A stretch of 64,000 nt of DNA, taken from NCBI RefSeq assembly GCF_024362485.1, contig NZ_CP101456.1, positions 3,658,001 to 3,722,000 of the forward strand. Direction: 5' to 3'. This DNA is from Natronobeatus ordinarius (GTDB lineage: Archaea; Halobacteriota; Halobacteria; Halobacteriales; Natrialbaceae). The position numbers were made by a program, and so were the translations under genes. Shown here in pieces: positions 46,615-54,431 of this stretch; within the stretch, counting starts at the first letter, position 1; each line of letters opens with the position of its first letter. Under the pieces are notes generated by a model. The model was not told the DNA's origin. It made no database searches and worked only from the letters and a program-made list of their open reading frames with translations.

Positions 46615-47070
46615 TTAGCCGGGCTGGAAGTCATCCCCGTACCGTTCACGGAGGGACGCGTTCGCCTCTTTGCCAGTTCTGATCTCCGTGACTCGACTGT
46701 CGCTGGAGATGCGGTTCGATCGTTCGATGGCCGTGCCGACTTCACTGGGCGAGATCCGCTCGTCGCCCACCACGCGGAGCCACGACTGGCCGACTTCTTC
46801 GTCGCGTAGCAGGTTCGCAAAGCGGTTCTGTTGGTGTTGTGGCAGCTGGTCGTGTGCTCAGAAGACTCGGGCGACGTTGGCGTCGCTCGCGAGTAGCGCG
46901 CGCGGCTCGCCCGGTCCGAGTTCGTTGACCAGGCGAACGCCGTCGGGGTTCTCGCCGACAAGCTGGAGAATCTGTCGGCTGGCTTACGTTCACCGGATCG
47001 GGATTACCGCGTTCACGTCGTATGGGCTTTTACTCTCCGCATTGGCGGGCAACTGATCGCCGACGCTCAC
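46615..47070 (-). pseudogene. Decayed body fragment of a second toxin-type gene
   Basis: One frame reads almost continuously from GTG 47070, which overlaps the stop of the immunity gene, to TAA 46615-46617. Segments include QILQLVGENPDGVRLVNELG and VGTAIERSNRISSDSRV. It is interrupted by stops at 46990-46992, 46984-46986 and 46858-46860. Codon use is haloarchaeal, so this was a coding region. No clear match to a known domain; size and place suggest the central part of another large toxin or its linker. Confidence 0.45.
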
Positions 47071-47513
47071 GCGGCGTCGAAGTCGACGATGTCCGTCCGA
47101 TACGCATCCACCGTAACGAGTTCCCCTATCGTTGATTCTACTGCACCGACGGTATCCACGAAATCGGCGTCCGGCTCAACGTAGACGGTTCCGATGTCGA
47201 CGTTCACCTCAAGTGCCTGTATCTGTGACGTACCTACTGAGGCTACTCCTACGACTTCTCCTACGTATACACAATCGGTTCCGTTACCAGGGTTGATCGT
47301 TCTGCTCACCTCACTAGAGATCGTGATATCCCGAGCTCTTGCCAGCAGCATTGCGTCGATGCGGTTGCCTCGCATCGCGTCATCGACTATTGGCGGTGTA
47401 GAATCGAAAACGGAAATCTCGGTCCCGTTTTCTACCTGGCAACAGACGGTCTGGGTGTACGTCGTGCCAGAATACTGTGCATCCGGATTCACAGCAACTA
47501 TTTCACAGATCAT
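47067..47513 (-). CDS. Candidate immunity protein for the 47540 toxin module
   Basis: The 148-residue acidic beta-rich protein follows the orphan toxin module by 26 bp. It resembles the protein at 48224-48706 in order of features: an early VxxENGTxxxVFDSTPP, a mid VYVGEVVG strand, IGTVYVEPDADF and an ending VDAYRTDIVDFD, against ITVxAGRTDLVGIEG in the other. Both thus belong to one family placed after the same kind of toxin domain. The family itself is not recognised. It is expected to bind and neutralise the neighbouring toxin in the cytoplasm. Intact frame. Confidence 0.6.
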   Translation of the reverse strand: MICEIVAVNPDAQYSGTTYTQTVCCQVENGTEISVFDSTPPIVDDAMRGNRIDAMLLARARDITISSEVSRTINPGNGTDCVYVGEVVGVASVGTSQIQALEVNVDIGTVYVEPDADFVDTVGAVESTIGELVTVDAYRTDIVDFDAA

Positions 47514-47539
47514 TATAAAGTAACCTCTGTTGAATCGAA

Positions 47540-48223
47540 TTAGGTGTCTATATTCGCTGGCGTGCCAGGATGGGACGTAATGGTATAACCATTGTCGCCA
47601 ACTATGACTGTTACAGCTTGTTCGTTAATCTCGTTGATGTATACAGTCCCTCCTCCCTCACTTTCAGGAATTCGGTGAGCATCACCGTCCTGTATTGTTT
47701 GGTAGATTCTATCCCTGATATCATCCGCGTTGGAGACATCGAGTCGAGAGTTCCCGTAAAAGTCATCAGCATGTCGTTGCAGGACATGTTCAAGCCCGCT
47801 CGACGCGTCACCGCTCTCGAGCCACTGCACGCTCCCGCGATCCTGGAACTCGTCGGAACCTTTCACGATCGCGCGGACCTCGTTCACGTCGCCATTTCGC
47901 GCGACGTGGACTAAATCGTTCGCCTCGAGATCCGGATCGACGTGGCGATGCGCGCCAGGATTCGCGTGCCAGTCCACCAGTCGATTCGTCGTCGCGGCGT
48001 CCTCGTCGAGCAAATAGCGAACGTCGCCCACGTCGTCCAAGTCATCGACGAACGCCCGTGCCGCGCTCGGGTCCGAACTTTTCGAGAGGCGTGCCGCGAG
48101 TGCGGCCTGCTCGCTCGAGGACAGGTCCTCGAGATGACGGAGGTCCTCGAGATGACGGAGGTCCTCGAGGGTATCGAGAGCACGATCCGCGTCGTCTTCG
48201 TCCCCGACACGCCTGTCCGGGCG
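47540..48223 (-). pseudogene. Orphan toxin module with linker, lacking a start codon
   Basis: The frame is open from just after the TAA of the upstream immunity gene (48224-48226) to the stop at 47540. No ATG or GTG lies in a sensible place; a TTG at 48040 would give 166 residues. It encodes the shared linker (SSEQAALAARLSKSSDPSAA and RLVDWHANPGAHRHVDPDLE), then VQWLESGDASSGLEHVLQRH and, near the end, VGDNGYTITSHPG. The last part matches the orphan at 48709, not the large toxin tip. It fits a silent donor cassette that becomes expressed only after recombination into the big gene. Confidence 0.65.
48018..48120. repeat. 103-bp tract nearly identical to 50370-50472
   Basis: 102 of 103 bases are the same as in the large toxin gene. 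The one difference is A at 48077 against G at 50429. Flanking bases diverge at once on both sides. Confidence 0.92.
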
Positions 48224-48706
48224 TTAGTACCGTTGTCGCATTAGTGGTTCCGACAGCGAAGTGATACCCTCGATCCCGACGAGATCGGTTCTGCCAGCAG
48301 TAACCGAGATGCCATCACCAGGTTCGAATTCCGAAACTTCGTCTGGATCCGCCACTACTTTGATCGTCCCCGAATGGATACCTACCTGCATCCTGACCTT
48401 TCCGTCACTGTCTTCCATGGATTGTATGTTACCTTCGTACCGGTGATCGTTCCATTCGGTACAATCTGAATCATTTGGGAAGATTCTCATGCAGGGATCG
48501 GAACATGCGCAGATTTCTCCGAGAATCCACGCACGAACAACGACCGATCGTTCACTACCGACAAGTGAGGGACGGGCGATCAAGTTCGGATCGAAGACAC
48601 CAAATCGGGTGCCGTCTTCAAGACACAGAACCACACGGTGCTCGTAGACCGTCTCCTGATACACCGTAACTGGAATTACCTCGTCGATAGTTGCTTTGAT
48701 GCTCAT
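48224..48706 (-). CDS. Candidate immunity protein for the 48709 toxin module
   Basis: The 160-residue acidic protein has its ATG at 48706, 3 bp after the toxin module stop. Four cysteines occur in the middle (ICACSDPC and SDC). It has a VGIHSGTIKVVADPDEVSEF strand region and the end AGRTDLVGIEG that parallels the 47067 protein. Tight coupling to the toxin module and the shared family support an immunity role. No known family was recognised. The stop codon directly borders the startless module at 47540-48223. Confidence 0.6.
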   Translation of the reverse strand: MSIKATIDEVIPVTVYQETVYEHRVVLCLEDGTRFGVFDPNLIARPSLVGSERSVVVRAWILGEICACSDPCMRIFPNDSDCTEWNDHRYEGNIQSMEDSDGKVRMQVGIHSGTIKVVADPDEVSEFEPGDGISVTAGRTDLVGIEGITSLSEPLMRQRY

Positions 48707-48708
48707 GA

Positions 48709-49035
48709 TTATGTGTCTGGGTGTGCGCTAATGATGTAACCATTGTCACCGGTCGCAACGCGAATCTCCGAACCATCTACAACGTCATAGTACCGAATCC
48801 CACCACCGGGATTTGGTTCTGTGCGATGAGGGTTTTTAGCCGCCTCGTAGATGAGATCGTGAATCGTGAGTTCTCCATCTCTCACACTAGGGAACTCGCT
48901 TCGGAAATCATCTCGGTGACCATCTCTGATATGCACCCAGCCGGAACCGCTATCGCCGTTCTCTAACCAAACCAGATTGCTTTCCGGATCCTTCGTCACA
49001 AGTCGCGTTTCGGCAGGACTGTCATTATTTCCCAT
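48709..49035 (-). CDS. Orphan toxin C-terminal domain
   Basis: The 108-residue protein starts at ATG 49035. After ~20 residues it has LVWLENGDSGSGWVHIRDGH, RDDFRSEFP, then PGGGIRYYDV and TGDNGYIISAHPD at the very end. These positions align with the 47540 module. The pattern of paired His, central GG-x-Y and a C-terminal NGYIxSxHP strand suggests a small nuclease domain; a BECR-type RNase fold is a guess. It lacks a delivery part, so as it stands it would be a cytoplasmic protein kept in check by its neighbour, or an unexpressed donor. Confidence 0.6.
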   Translation of the reverse strand: MGNNDSPAETRLVTKDPESNLVWLENGDSGSGWVHIRDGHRDDFRSEFPSVRDGELTIHDLIYEAAKNPHRTEPNPGGGIRYYDVVDGSEIRVATGDNGYIISAHPDT

Positions 49036-49038
49036 GAA

Positions 49039-49218
49039 TTAGTCGAGAATAATAAGTCCCAAGGCCTCATTTGGCGGATCATAGGTTGAATTGGTCGTAT
49101 AAACAGGAAGGGACAACCTGATACTTTCAACAGTCTGAATGTGGAAGATTATCTCGTCTGTAGAACCGTGATCGGCAAGTGCAGACTCTATGAAGACTTC
49201 TGCACCACCGCCAAGACG
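49039..49218 (-). pseudogene. C-terminal remnant of another immunity-type protein
   Basis: The frame reads LGGGAEVFIESALADHGSTD, then a short linker, then ESIRLSLPVYTTNSTYD and ends LGLIILD with TAA at 49039-49041. It has no start codon and is blocked upstream by a TGA at the junction. The upstream DNA (about 49212-49236) resembles the toxin linker coding for LEASDFVHV, so it was joined to the linker by recombination. Only 23 of 60 bases are G or C at 49081-49140. Confidence 0.5.
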
Positions 49219-49300
49219 TAAACGAAGTCACTGCCTCGAGGTCAGCATACTGTTTCGATGAGGTCTTGGGCAGCGTACCAGTCGACGGTCGGATTCCTCG

Positions 49301-49804
49301 TCAGATTCCTTCTGCGGCTGTTCTAGCGTCGTCGAGATTTGAACGTAGTAGTTGAATATCGGTGTGATCGGTCAAATCGGGGTTGTATTTCATGATTTGA
49401 TCTACCAGTTCTTCGCCAGTTCGGATGCTCTCCTCGATGACTGAACGCGTTTCGACGACGGCACTCTTTGCTTCAGGGAGTCGCTGGTCCGGATCGTCGA
49501 TTCCTTCGTACTGGAGAACGTTCGTTATCCGTGTTTTGGTATTATCCTCCGGTTCTAGGACGAAATACGAAGGTCCATTGTGATTAGTGATCACAGCTTT
49601 CTTGCCATTCACTATTTCCGGAACCGATTCTAGGAGACTATTGACAATATACGTAACCCAATTTTTCGGTACCCGATCGGAGGCCCCGTAGAGATAGCTA
49701 TCATCGACGTGTATTCTGATCCCGGTGTACGGATCTGCAGTTCCATCGGTGACAGCCGTGCAGAACTCGTCACCGTAGTTAATTTCTATCTCGAATTTAG
49801 TCAT
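49301..49804 (-). CDS. Candidate immunity protein of the large toxin
   Basis: The 167-residue acidic protein's ATG (49804) lies 6 bp after the toxin stop, so the two are translated from one message. It starts MTKFEIEINYGDEF and ends with a long helix rich in Glu, Asp and Gln. It is unrelated in sequence to the two other immunity candidates, matching the different toxin tip. No known family recognised. Low GC compared with core genes indicates transfer. Role inferred from position only. Confidence 0.6.
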   Translation of the reverse strand: MTKFEIEINYGDEFCTAVTDGTADPYTGIRIHVDDSYLYGASDRVPKNWVTYIVNSLLESVPEIVNGKKAVITNHNGPSYFVLEPEDNTKTRITNVLQYEGIDDPDQRLPEAKSAVVETRSVIEESIRTGEELVDQIMKYNPDLTDHTDIQLLRSNLDDARTAAEGI

Positions 49805-49810
49805 GTCGTA

Positions 49811-51664
49811 TTATTGGATCCAACCGTGATCAGGATGCCATTTCGTAACAGCAGAGCCTTTTTCAGGGAACGCTGTTTTCACTGCACCATCTTCCTTCAC
49901 GACGACTCTCATTTGACTGATTCCTGACTCAGGGTATCCTTCAGTTGCTGGCTGCAACATGTACTCCCGTCTATTTCCACTACCACCGGAATGTTTTCCA
50001 TATTTGATCGAGTCGTACACAAGGTCTTGTACTTCAGGTGTTGTAAGTGTATCCGGCAACTCACGACCCTGAACTGATTTTCCAGTCGGGAATAATGACG
50101 TTATGTCATCGTCAGAGAGTTGACTTCCAGTGACATGACGATTTGTAATATGTGTCCATCCTTCGTCCAAGGTACCCTCTTCGAGCCATCGAACTTGGTC
50201 TGTGTCCGACCTCTTAACAATCAATTGTGTCTCAGGAATCTCACCATGTCTCGAGACGTGAACGAAGTCACTCGCCTCGAGATCCGGATCGATGTGTCGA
50301 TACGAACCCGGATTCGCATGCCAGTCGACGAGCCGGTTTACTGTCGTCTGGTCCTGATCGAGGAGAACTCGAACGTCGCCCACGTCGTCCAAGTCATCGA
50401 CGAACGCCCGTGCCGCGCTCGGGTCCGAGCTTTTCGAGAGGCGTGCCGCGAGTGCGGCCTGCTCGCTCGAGGTGAGGTCACCGACGTGACGAAGTTCGGT
50501 GATAGTGTCGAGGGCACCGTTGACTCCGCCGGCTGTCTCGAAGCCGTGATCTTCACGGAGGTGTCGAGTCACGGCTGGAGCGTCGATATCCGGGCTCCCG
50601 CCGTCGGCGACGAGTCGGTGGGTCACCTGGCCCGTTTTCGTCCCGTCACTGATTCGTAGCGTCGGCGTCACGTCGTCCAGTCCGTGTCGGGCCGTCTCGA
50701 GTCGGTTCGCGAGGCCAGTCGACTCGGAGACGCCCTTCGTGATCGTCCCACCGTAGGCCATCGACGCCGCGAAGTGGGCGACGTAGCCCTCGTACCAGCC
50801 CTGCGCGTACTCCGCACATCGAGTATCGCCCGCGTCACAGGGCTCGCTCCCGTCGGTGTAGGGATTATCGAGGCGCTGTTGCTCGCGGACGCTCTCGGGC
50901 ATGTTCGCGATCAGCTCCGCGAGGAGCTCGTCGTCGACCTCCTCGAGGAACGCCTCGAACGCCTCGTACGTTTCGACCGGTTCGGTGACGACCAGGTGGA
51001 CGAACTCTGGCAGCTCGGACGCGCCGTGGGTGAATCCGGAGAGCTGGCCGGCATCTTGTGCTGGGAAGCCGTATGCAGTGAGTTCGCCGTAGAACGACGT
51101 CTGGGCGTAGAGGAGTTGCTGCTGTCCGTTTTCGTGGACGTCCTCGACGTAGATGGTCGACTCCGATCCGCGCAGGGCCGTCATCGATCCTTCCCAGAGC
51201 GACTCGTAGGTCGCGGTGTCGAAGTGGTGCGTGTCGTAGGGATGCCCGCTGGCGATCGTCGTCCCCTCGCGTACGACTTCGTACTCGGCGACGCCGGCCT
51301 CGTCCTCGACGACGAACGTGTACTGGAAGTACCACTTTGGGCCGTCGACGTCGGGGAACTCGAGGCCGGGGTCCCAGGTGGCGCTCGGGAGTTCGGACCA
51401 CTGCTGATAGTCGACCAGCCTCGCGTCTGGCGGCGTCGTGGTGAACACCGTCGGATCCTCACTGTCGAGGCTGAGCGCGTCGGCGTCGGCGATGCCATCA
51501 TCGGTCGTATCCGTGGTCCGCGGATCCGTTCCGAGCTCGCGTTCCGCTTCATCCGAGAGGCCGTCACCGCTCGTGTCGGTTACCAGTGGGTTCGCACCGA
51601 CCGTCCGGGTTTCGAATAACTGTGCGGGATCGGCGTCGTCGTCGGGATCGAGAACGGCAGTCAT
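49811..51664 (-). CDS. Large multidomain toxin with C-terminal nuclease-like domain
   Basis: From ATG 51664 it has 617 residues. Residues ~25-70 hold two calcium-loop units like thrombospondin type 3 repeats (DTSGDGLSDEAE and DTTDDGIADADA), common in haloarchaeal surface proteins. A ~330-residue body follows, with a Cys pair (EPCDAGDTRC) and a glycine-rich helix (AASMAYGGTITKG). The conserved linker (~405-488) ends WHANPGSYRHIDPDLEASDF. The tip (489-617) has VRWLEEGTLDEGWTHITNRH and a late MRVVVKEDGAVKTAFPEKG. No signal peptide is present; bases 51665-51800 suggest a lost front part in another frame. Polymorphic toxins act between cells after export; here export is doubtful. Confidence 0.65.
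   Translation of the reverse strand: MTAVLDPDDDADPAQLFETRTVGANPLVTDTSGDGLSDEAERELGTDPRTTDTTDDGIADADALSLDSEDPTVFTTTPPDARLVDYQQWSELPSATWDPGLEFPDVDGPKWYFQYTFVVEDEAGVAEYEVVREGTTIASGHPYDTHHFDTATYESLWEGSMTALRGSESTIYVEDVHENGQQQLLYAQTSFYGELTAYGFPAQDAGQLSGFTHGASELPEFVHLVVTEPVETYEAFEAFLEEVDDELLAELIANMPESVREQQRLDNPYTDGSEPCDAGDTRCAEYAQGWYEGYVAHFAASMAYGGTITKGVSESTGLANRLETARHGLDDVTPTLRISDGTKTGQVTHRLVADGGSPDIDAPAVTRHLREDHGFETAGGVNGALDTITELRHVGDLTSSEQAALAARLSKSSDPSAARAFVDDLDDVGDVRVLLDQDQTTVNRLVDWHANPGSYRHIDPDLEASDFVHVSRHGEIPETQLIVKRSDTDQVRWLEEGTLDEGWTHITNRHVTGSQLSDDDITSLFPTGKSVQGRELPDTLTTPEVQDLVYDSIKYGKHSGGSGNRREYMLQPATEGYPESGISQMRVVVKEDGAVKTAFPEKGSAVTKWHPDHGWIQ
50370..50472. repeat. 103-bp tract nearly identical to 48018-48120
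   Basis: It lies in the linker just before the toxin tip and pairs with the tract in the startless module. See 48018. Confidence 0.92.
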
Positions 51665-51876
51665 CAGTGCCGTCGCGTTGTCGTGATCGTCGACGAGCGG
51701 TTCTCCCAGCCGTTTCGCTCGAGTTCGTCGAGCGCTTCGATCAGTCCCGAACCGGTATTCGTCGCGCCTCCGGCGCTCAACCCCCTGTGTGAGGAGGACA
51801 CCGCGTGGCCTTCTGGAAAAACCAGTTGGTAGCAATTGACACACCGCGGGCGGGAGCTTTTTCTCGTCTCGACGGA
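51665..51876 (-). pseudogene. Possible frameshifted front end of the toxin gene
   Basis: In the second minus frame the DNA reads GGATNTGSGLIEALDELERN, which looks coding. It shifts around 51700-51725 into the toxin frame, which reads GEPLVDDHDNATALMTAVLD. A one-base change would join them. The front part cannot extend past the start of the MutS-like gene (51877), so a normal N-terminus with a signal is missing either way. Confidence 0.35.
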
Positions 51877-53871
51877 ATGCGCCAGTCGATGGACCTCGAG
51901 TCGATTCCGGGCGTCGGCGAGAAGACCGCCCGCGCACTCGCCGACCTCGACGATCCCGAGCGCGCCCTCCGGACGGGGGACGTGGCGACGCTCGCGGAGG
52001 CACCGGGACTCACGCAGGGACGGGCCGCGCGGATCGCGCGCGGGGCGATCCGGCGGGAGCACGACGATCCCGGGGGCTTCCTCGCGACCGACCGCGCGCG
52101 GGAGGTCTACCGCGCGGTCCTCGAGTTGCTCGAGGAGCGGACGGTCACCCGCTACGCCGCCTGCCGACTCGAGACGCTGTACCCGAGTGCTCGCCGGTCG
52201 CGCATCGAGGAGGTACAGGCCTTTGCCCGGGAGGCCCTCGAGCACGATCCGCAGCCGGACGTCCTCGAGGCGCTGTCGGGCGTCGAGCCGCTCGACGACG
52301 CGGGCGACGTGCGCGTCAGGGATCGCTGCCTGGCGACGACGGACGCCGAACGGTACAGCGAGGCGCGAGAGGCGATTCCCGAGCTCTCCGTGGAGGTGGT
52401 CGAAGACGCCCGCGACCTCGCGGAGCTCGCCCGCGGCTACGCGACCGTGATCGCGCTGGACGAGTCGTTCGCCGGCGTCGACGTCGAGGGTGACGTCCAG
52501 GTTCGACCCGATGCCCTCGAGCACCCGGCGGAGATCGTCCCCGAGCGCCCGCTGGCCTTTTTCGCCCGCAATCGGGAGTCGCTTCGCGCGGCCGCCGCGG
52601 TCCACCGTGCGGCGGGGCTCGAGGCCGACTGCGACCTCGAGGCGCTCGAGGCGGGACTCGAACGCCTCGGCCCCGACGGGACGGTCGCGGGCGACGAGGA
52701 GCTCGATCGCCTCACGACGGCGGTCGACGACCTCGACGCGGCCGCGGGGACGGCCGAGCGCGTCGCGAACGACCGGCTGCGGGAGGCGATCCGCGAGCAG
52801 GACGTCACCATCGAGGGCGCGGACCTGCTCTCGCTGGTCGAGCGCGGGGCGGGCGTCGACTCGCTGCTCTCCCGTGAGCTCGCCGACGAGTACGCTGTGG
52901 CGGTCGACGCCGCCCGCGAGCACCTGATCGACGCGCTCGACCTCGATCCCGGGGAAGCGGAACTCGCCCGGCGGGCCTTCCGCGACGAGCCGACGTTCCC
53001 GGTCGAGCGCGACGAGGACGCGATCTCGCGGCTGCGCGAGGAGCTGACGGCGGCGCGAGAACGACGGGCCGCCCGGCTCAAGCGCGAACTGGGGGCCGAC
53101 CTCGCGGCCCAGCGAGAGGGGGCCGAACGGCTCGTCAGGGAGGCCTTAGAGCTCGACGTCGAGTACGCGATCACCCGGTTCGCCCGCGACTTCGGCTGTA
53201 CGATGCCGACAGTCGTCGACGAGGAGGGATTCGGCTTCGAGATTCGTGGCGGGCGGTCACCGCTGCTCGAGGAACCGCTCGAGGAGATCGACCCGGTCGA
53301 CTACGCGGTGTCGGGCGTCGCGTTGCTCTCGGGGGTCAACAGCGGCGGGAAGACCTCGACGCTCGATCTCGTGGCGAGCGTGGTCGTGCTCGCGCACATG
53401 GGGCTGCCCGTCCCGGCCGAGTCGGTCCGGATCGAACGGTTCGACGATCTGCACTACCACGCCAAGAGCCAGGGAACCCTCGACGCCGGGGCGTTCGAGA
53501 CGACCGTCCGGCAGTTCGCCGACCTCGCCGCGGGCGGGGACGGCTCGCTCGTGCTGGTGGACGAACTCGAGAGCATCACCGAACCCGGCGCGTCGGCGAA
53601 GATCATCGCTGGCATCCTCGAGGCGCTCGAGGCGAACGGCGCGACGGCGGTGTTCGTCTCCCACCTGGCGGGCGAGATCCGCGAGATGGCTGGCTTCGAC
53701 GTGACGGTCGACGGCATCGAGGCCGTCGGGCTCGAAAACGGTAAGCTCGTCGTCGAGCGCTCGCCGGTGAAAAATCGCTTAGCGCGCTCGACGCCCGAGC
53801 TCATCGTCGAGAAACTGGCCGACGAACACGGCGACGAATTCTACGACGCTTTACTCGAGAAGTTCGCGTGA
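51877..53871 (+). CDS. MutS-family ATPase with helix-hairpin-helix N-terminus
   Basis: The product has ~664 residues from ATG 51877; ATG 51889 is also possible. It starts with a helix-hairpin-helix DNA-binding motif (LESIPGVGEKTARALADL). A long coiled arm region follows, and the MutS ATPase has SGVNSGGKTSTLDLVA (Walker A), LVLVDELESITEPGASA (Walker B and signature) and ATAVFVSHLAGE. It lacks the mismatch-recognition domain and the Smr nuclease of MutS2. Related haloarchaeal MutS paralogues have poorly defined roles in repair or recombination control. It is divergent from the toxin gene. Confidence 0.88.
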   Translation: MRQSMDLESIPGVGEKTARALADLDDPERALRTGDVATLAEAPGLTQGRAARIARGAIRREHDDPGGFLATDRAREVYRAVLELLEERTVTRYAACRLETLYPSARRSRIEEVQAFAREALEHDPQPDVLEALSGVEPLDDAGDVRVRDRCLATTDAERYSEAREAIPELSVEVVEDARDLAELARGYATVIALDESFAGVDVEGDVQVRPDALEHPAEIVPERPLAFFARNRESLRAAAAVHRAAGLEADCDLEALEAGLERLGPDGTVAGDEELDRLTTAVDDLDAAAGTAERVANDRLREAIREQDVTIEGADLLSLVERGAGVDSLLSRELADEYAVAVDAAREHLIDALDLDPGEAELARRAFRDEPTFPVERDEDAISRLREELTAARERRAARLKRELGADLAAQREGAERLVREALELDVEYAITRFARDFGCTMPTVVDEEGFGFEIRGGRSPLLEEPLEEIDPVDYAVSGVALLSGVNSGGKTSTLDLVASVVVLAHMGLPVPAESVRIERFDDLHYHAKSQGTLDAGAFETTVRQFADLAAGGDGSLVLVDELESITEPGASAKIIAGILEALEANGATAVFVSHLAGEIREMAGFDVTVDGIEAVGLENGKLVVERSPVKNRLARSTPELIVEKLADEHGDEFYDALLEKFA

Positions 53872-53967
53872 CCGTCAGTCCGTCTCTCGTCGGGCCCGTT
53901 GTCGCCACGTGCCACCGATTGTCGACCCCGTCGCGAGCGATCAGCGGCACATCGTCACACCACCCGA

Positions 53968-54285
53968 TCAGAGCCCGTGCCACTCTTTGAGCTTTTTTCG
54001 ACCCCACTCCTCGCTGTCGTCGTCCGACTCCGCCGCTGCGGCGAGTGACTCGAGACCGTGCTGGTCGAGATAGTCGGCCACCGCCTCGAGGTACGCTGCG
54101 AGAGACTCGAGCGTCTCCTCGTCTTGCATTGCGAACGCCTCGAGCGTGCCATCGGGCGCGGTTCTGGGTCTGTGATGTGTCTCGCCTCGCGCGTACCGTG
54201 CCGTGCTACGGAGCGTTTCGGATGAACTGTCCTCGAATCGGTCGACGAGAAAGTCGGGCACGTCGGCTGCGGGCTCCGGAGGCAT
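53968..54285 (-). CDS. Small conserved-looking acidic protein, unknown function
   Basis: The 105-residue protein is largely helical and strongly acidic. It has PDFLVDRFEDSSSETLRSTA at the front, a leucine-rich ESLAAYLEAVADYLDQHG helix and a basic end (WGRKKLKEWHGL). Codon use is haloarchaeal. A gttaatacc TATA-like box lies about 30 bp upstream on the minus strand. No family recognised; it may be an adaptor or regulator. Divergent from the Orc gene. Confidence 0.65.
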   Translation of the reverse strand: MPPEPAADVPDFLVDRFEDSSSETLRSTARYARGETHHRPRTAPDGTLEAFAMQDEETLESLAAYLEAVADYLDQHGLESLAAAAESDDDSEEWGRKKLKEWHGL

Positions 54286-54431
54286 CTATTACTCTATGAG
54301 CTGGCTGCTTGGTATTAACACGTATGGTTGTGACACAATTGGCCGCCGGGAGCGTGGCGCCACCGAGGCTCCGTACGCGCGTGGTAGCACTTACCGAACG
54401 CTTAAGACGTTGCGTGAGCGTGGTGAAAGTG

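Noticed and set aside
51665-52003. Start of the large toxin at 52003
   Set aside because: The added residues are Arg- and Pro-rich shadow sequence that overlaps the MutS-like start; ATG 51664 is the first sensible start in frame.
51665-52923. Long minus frame opposite the MutS-like gene
   Set aside because: Only its last part (51664-51830) may be toxin remnant; the rest is antisense to a clear ATPase gene.
54290-54431. A replication origin beside the Orc gene
   Set aside because: No repeated origin-box sequence or long AT-rich unwinding element was found.
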